Shown here piece after piece: positions 61,203 to 64,000 of a stretch of DNA of 64,000 nucleotides. The notes beneath the pieces were generated by a model. It searched no databases, was not told the DNA's origin, and saw only the letters and a list, made by a program, of their open reading frames with translations. The position numbers and the translations under genes were made by a program. This DNA is from Echinicola vietnamensis DSM 17526 (GTDB lineage: Bacteria > Bacteroidota > Bacteroidia > Cytophagales > Cyclobacteriaceae), in contig NC_019904.1 of NCBI RefSeq assembly GCF_000325705.1, positions 2,420,001 to 2,484,000 on the forward strand, written 5' to 3'. How positions within the stretch are numbered: the first letter of the stretch is position 1; every line of letters begins with the position of its first letter.

Positions 61203-62602
61203 TGGCGCACGTTACAAATTTTAACCTGGATCAGAAATTTGACTTCACGGCAGCCCTGAAAAAGACCATCTTTATCATGGGAGGTATTGGGTTGTTGTTG
61301 TTAGTCATAGGGATTTTCACAAACGGCAGTGGTGATCATGGTCACGAATCTTCCGGCCATCAAACTGAACATGTAGAAGCTACTGGGCATGGAGATGACC
61401 ATCATGCGGAAGCAGCAGCAGGACATGGTGAGCATGAAGAGCATGCAGCTGAAGCTGGACACGAAGAAGGTGGGCATGGAAGTGGCGCCACATTTAAGCG
61501 TTTTTTTGCTAACCTATGGGTGAACAATGTTTACTTCGCAGGTCTAGCTATTATTGGAGTGTTCTTCTTTGCCATTCAATATGCTGCTCAGGCAGGTTGG
61601 GCTACGGCCATTTTGAGGGTGATGATCTCCTTCGGTAACTGGTTGCCATTCGCGGCTATTGCGATGATTGCTACCTATTTTATAGCAGGTCATGACTTAT
61701 TCCATTGGACACACAGTGATTTGTTTGATCCTGAAAGTTCACATTACGATAAAATCATTGATGGAAAAGGTGGTTTCTTCTATTGGCCACTGGCCAAGGG
61801 AAGCTTCCCTATCTTCTGGTTGATCAGGATGGTAGCGTTCTTTGGATTGTGGATATTCTTTTTCAATAAATTGAAAAACCTTTCTCTTCAGGAAGATATT
61901 AACGGTGGTGATAGCTACTGGTACAAAATGAGGAAGTTCTCTGCCATTTTCTTGGTGATCTTTGCTGTTTCTTCCTCTATCAGTGCATGGGATTGGGTGA
62001 TGTCCATTGACACGCACTGGTTTTCTACCCTGTTTGGTTGGTATGTGTTTTCCTCATGGTTTGTAGCGGGATTGTCAGCCATCTGTTTGGTGACCATTAT
62101 GCTTAAAGAAAGAGGATACTTGGAGATGTTCAACGAAAACCACCTTCACGATCTTGGTAAGTTTATTTTTGGGTTCTCCATTTTCTGGACTTACCTGTGG
62201 TTCTCTCAGTTCCTGTTGATCTATTATGCCAATATTCCTGAGGAGTCCGTTTACTATATCGAAAGGCTTACCAGTGATAAATACAGTGGTTTCTTCTTTG
62301 CCAACCTGATCCTTAACTTTGTCATACCGTTCTTGGTATTGATGACCAGGGATTCCAAGCGACATTTCATATTCTTGAAAGTGGTTTGTACCATCATTAT
62401 CATTGGACACTGGCTTGATTTCTCTCTTATGGTTCAGCCTGGAACATTGGGCCACAATGGCGGCATTGGACTTATGGAAATAGGAATGTTCCTATGCTAT
62501 GCATCAGTAGTGATCTTTGTGGTATTGACTGGACTTTCCAAGAAAAACCTTATCGCTAAGCATCATCCAATGCTGGAGGAGACTTATCATCATCATATTT
62601 AA
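61202..62602 (+). CDS. actF: Alternative complex III, membrane subunit ActF with histidine-rich loop
   Basis: A 466-residue membrane protein, a degenerate ActC relative with about ten TM helices. The first TM helix (about 22-40) is followed by an extramembrane stretch (46-92) with 12 histidines plus Asp/Glu, such as GHGDDHHAEAAAGHGEHEE, and the C-terminus ends HHH. In ACIII ActF is a structural partner of ActC and does not carry the quinol site. The His-rich segment looks like a metal-binding or buffering loop. It is followed by coxB after 24 bases. Confidence 0.92.
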   Translation: MAHVTNFNLDQKFDFTAALKKTIFIMGGIGLLLLVIGIFTNGSGDHGHESSGHQTEHVEATGHGDDHHAEAAAGHGEHEEHAAEAGHEEGGHGSGATFKRFFANLWVNNVYFAGLAIIGVFFFAIQYAAQAGWATAILRVMISFGNWLPFAAIAMIATYFIAGHDLFHWTHSDLFDPESSHYDKIIDGKGGFFYWPLAKGSFPIFWLIRMVAFFGLWIFFFNKLKNLSLQEDINGGDSYWYKMRKFSAIFLVIFAVSSSISAWDWVMSIDTHWFSTLFGWYVFSSWFVAGLSAICLVTIMLKERGYLEMFNENHLHDLGKFIFGFSIFWTYLWFSQFLLIYYANIPEESVYYIERLTSDKYSGFFFANLILNFVIPFLVLMTRDSKRHFIFLKVVCTIIIIGHWLDFSLMVQPGTLGHNGGIGLMEIGMFLCYASVVIFVVLTGLSKKNLIAKHHPMLEETYHHHI

Positions 62603-62626
62603 TACGTATCCGAAAAAGATAGAATT

Positions 62627-63655
62627 ATGTACGGATTTCTTATAGCACTAGGTGTTTTAGTATTAGTATCCATCATTTGGATGGTTTATAGGATACAAAC
62701 ATTGGTTTCTGTAGTCAAAGGTTCTGATAAAAAAGTAGCTACAGGAAGCAATAAAGTGAATGCCGCTTTGTTTATACTCTTTTTGTTGGGTGCTGGAGGC
62801 TTGTTCTTTTGGTATTCTTTTAAAGAGTTCCACAATTATCATTTGCCTATAGCTTCTGAGCATGGGGTGGTGACCGATAACCTTTTCTGGGTAACCATGG
62901 CCATCACCGGTGTGGTGTTTATCATTACCCATATTCTATTGTTCTGGTTTAGTTACCGGTATCAGTATAAGGAAAATGCGAAAGCTTCTTATTTTCCTGA
63001 AAACAATAAATTGGAGGTTATATGGACCGCGGTACCGGCTTTGGTGCTTACCGTATTGATTGTATATGGTTGGAAATCATGGTCCGACATTACTGCTCCT
63101 GCACCTGAAAATGCACATGTAGTGGAAGTGATGGGGTACCAGTTTGCATGGGAGTTTAGATATCCCGGCAAAGACCAGCAATTGGGAAAATATGATTATC
63201 GATTGATTAATCCATCTAACTCCAGAGGAATTGATTTTACCGATAAGAATGCCTTGGACGATTTTCCTGCCCAAAAGGTAGTGATCCCAAAAGGTGAGCC
63301 TGTGTTGTTCAAAATTCGTTCTAGGGACGTATTACACTCTGTTTTTGCCCCTCATATGCGGTTGAAAATGGATGCCGTACCGGGAATGCCTACCAGATTC
63401 TGGTTTGTTCCCACCAAGACGACTGCTGAGATGAGAGCAGAACTGGGAGATGAAGAATTTGTTTACGAAATCGCTTGTACAGAAGTGTGTGGTGGCGGTC
63501 ACTTCTCCATGAGAAGGGAAATTGAAGTGGTTGAGCCAGAGGAGTATCAAAAGTGGTTTGCTGAGCAGCAGACTTTTATTGAGATGGATCCATCGTTGGT
63601 GGCCGATGCACCTGCAGAAATCCAGGAATTGGCTCAGATACAAAGTGGAGAATAA
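62627..63655 (+). CDS. coxB: Cytochrome c oxidase subunit II
   Basis: A 342-residue subunit with the dinuclear copper CuA site, which receives electrons from cytochrome c. Three hydrophobic N-terminal helices (about 1-20, 45-62 and 82-105) are followed by a short amphipathic stretch, one more helix and the periplasmic cupredoxin domain. The CuA ligands are H237 (DVLHSVFAP) and C284, C288, H292, M295 in CTEVCGGGHFSM. No heme c motif is present, so it is not the caa3 fusion form. It is cotranscribed with act and followed by coxA after 27 bases. Confidence 0.95.
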   Translation: MYGFLIALGVLVLVSIIWMVYRIQTLVSVVKGSDKKVATGSNKVNAALFILFLLGAGGLFFWYSFKEFHNYHLPIASEHGVVTDNLFWVTMAITGVVFIITHILLFWFSYRYQYKENAKASYFPENNKLEVIWTAVPALVLTVLIVYGWKSWSDITAPAPENAHVVEVMGYQFAWEFRYPGKDQQLGKYDYRLINPSNSRGIDFTDKNALDDFPAQKVVIPKGEPVLFKIRSRDVLHSVFAPHMRLKMDAVPGMPTRFWFVPTKTTAEMRAELGDEEFVYEIACTEVCGGGHFSMRREIEVVEPEEYQKWFAEQQTFIEMDPSLVADAPAEIQELAQIQSGE

Positions 63656-63682
63656 GATATTAATTGATATAATAAAATAATT

Positions 63683-64000
63683 ATGGCAGTAGCTAACATA
63701 TCAACACACGGTACTACGGCGCATGATCATCATGATGATCATCATGAGCATAGTGATAATTTTATCACGAAATATATCTTTAGTACCGACCATAAAATGA
63801 TCGGTAAGCAATTTTTGGTTACCGGTATTGTATGGGCACTTATTGGTGGTTTCCTATCCATTCTTTTTAGGTTGCAGTTAGGGTTTCCTGATATGGACAT
63901 GACCTTCTTGAAGCCTATTCTTGGGGGATGGATTGATGAGTCAGGATCTTTGGATACCAATTTCTACCTTGCTTTGGTGACCATGCACGGAACCATCATG
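63683..64000 (+). CDS. coxA: Cytochrome c oxidase subunit I, N-terminal part (cut by window edge)
   Basis: The first 106 residues of the heme-copper oxidase catalytic subunit, open to the right edge. STDHKMIGKQFLVTGIVWALIGG is the characteristic first helix, and FYLALVTMHGTIM begins the second helix, with the low-spin heme histidine in HGT. The N-terminal 25 residues are unusually rich in histidine (seven) and aspartate (AHDHHDDHHEHSDN). The start at 63683 follows coxB by 27 bases. Confidence 0.93.
   Translation, partial: MAVANISTHGTTAHDHHDDHHEHSDNFITKYIFSTDHKMIGKQFLVTGIVWALIGGFLSILFRLQLGFPDMDMTFLKPILGGWIDESGSLDTNFYLALVTMHGTIM

Overview
The window looks like chromosomal DNA of an aerobic Bacteroidota bacterium of the order Cytophagales, most likely family Cyclobacteriaceae (Echinicola/Algoriphagus-like; the genus is inferred). 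The evidence is TTG-N19-21-TAnnTTTG promoters, a type IX secretion (T9SS) sorting domain, OstA-like and DUF4835 proteins, a BamD-type lipoprotein, and an alternative complex III (act) operon leading into caa3-type cox genes. There is no phage, CRISPR array, transposase or clear foreign island. Most of the window is core genome.

Layout. 1-2.2 kb: the end of an LptF/LptG-type permease, an EamA transporter, and ispE on the minus strand. 2.6-13.1 kb: one branched-chain amino acid operon (ilvD-ilvB-ilvN-ilvC-leuC-leuD-leuA-leuB). It is headed by a Bacteroidota promoter and an Ile/Val/Leu-rich leader peptide whose stop codon starts an antiterminator that competes with a strong terminator. A second terminator-like hairpin lies between leuD and leuA. 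13.2-15.7 kb: a Crp-type regulator ending in a perfect 18-bp palindrome, an SDR, and a convergent FAD oxidase whose motif order suggests a circularly permuted D-amino-acid oxidase fold. 16-24.8 kb (minus strand): fabI, recN, DUF4835, coaBC, rpoZ, bamD, a T9SS cargo protein and an OstA-like protein. 24.9-34.5 kb: tilS, a cyclic-nucleotide-domain protein, mdh, a large membrane-anchored propeller protein, an MscS channel, a VTT protein and a cystathionine gamma-synthase. 34.5-42.4 kb (minus strand): tamB, photolyase, a DUF2027/Smr protein and an unknown helical protein; the last three are translationally linked. 42.4-45.2 kb: tsaD, smpB, an NlpC/P60-like protein that lacks its catalytic cysteine, and an HNH nuclease. 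45.4-49.7 kb: a GntP-type permease, RidA, a D-threonine aldolase/D-serine dehydratase-like enzyme and an M19 dipeptidase, which together read as a D-amino-acid or dipeptide catabolic unit. 50-52.7 kb: rpsA and a DUF72 protein. 52.7-53.8 kb: about 1.1 kb without genes, full of small palindromic repeats and one 139-bp MITE-like element. 53.8-53.9 kb: tRNA-Cys. 54.2-64 kb: actABCDEF, coxB and the start of coxA, i.e. a quinol to cytochrome c to oxygen chain in one operon.

The observations most worth following are the complete ilv/leu attenuator, the apparent circular permutation of the D-amino-acid-oxidase-like lipoprotein, the inactivated NlpC/P60 site, the altered active-site residues of CoaBC, and the GntP/RidA/D-amino-acid lyase/dipeptidase operon. 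No wholly new defence or mobile system was seen.
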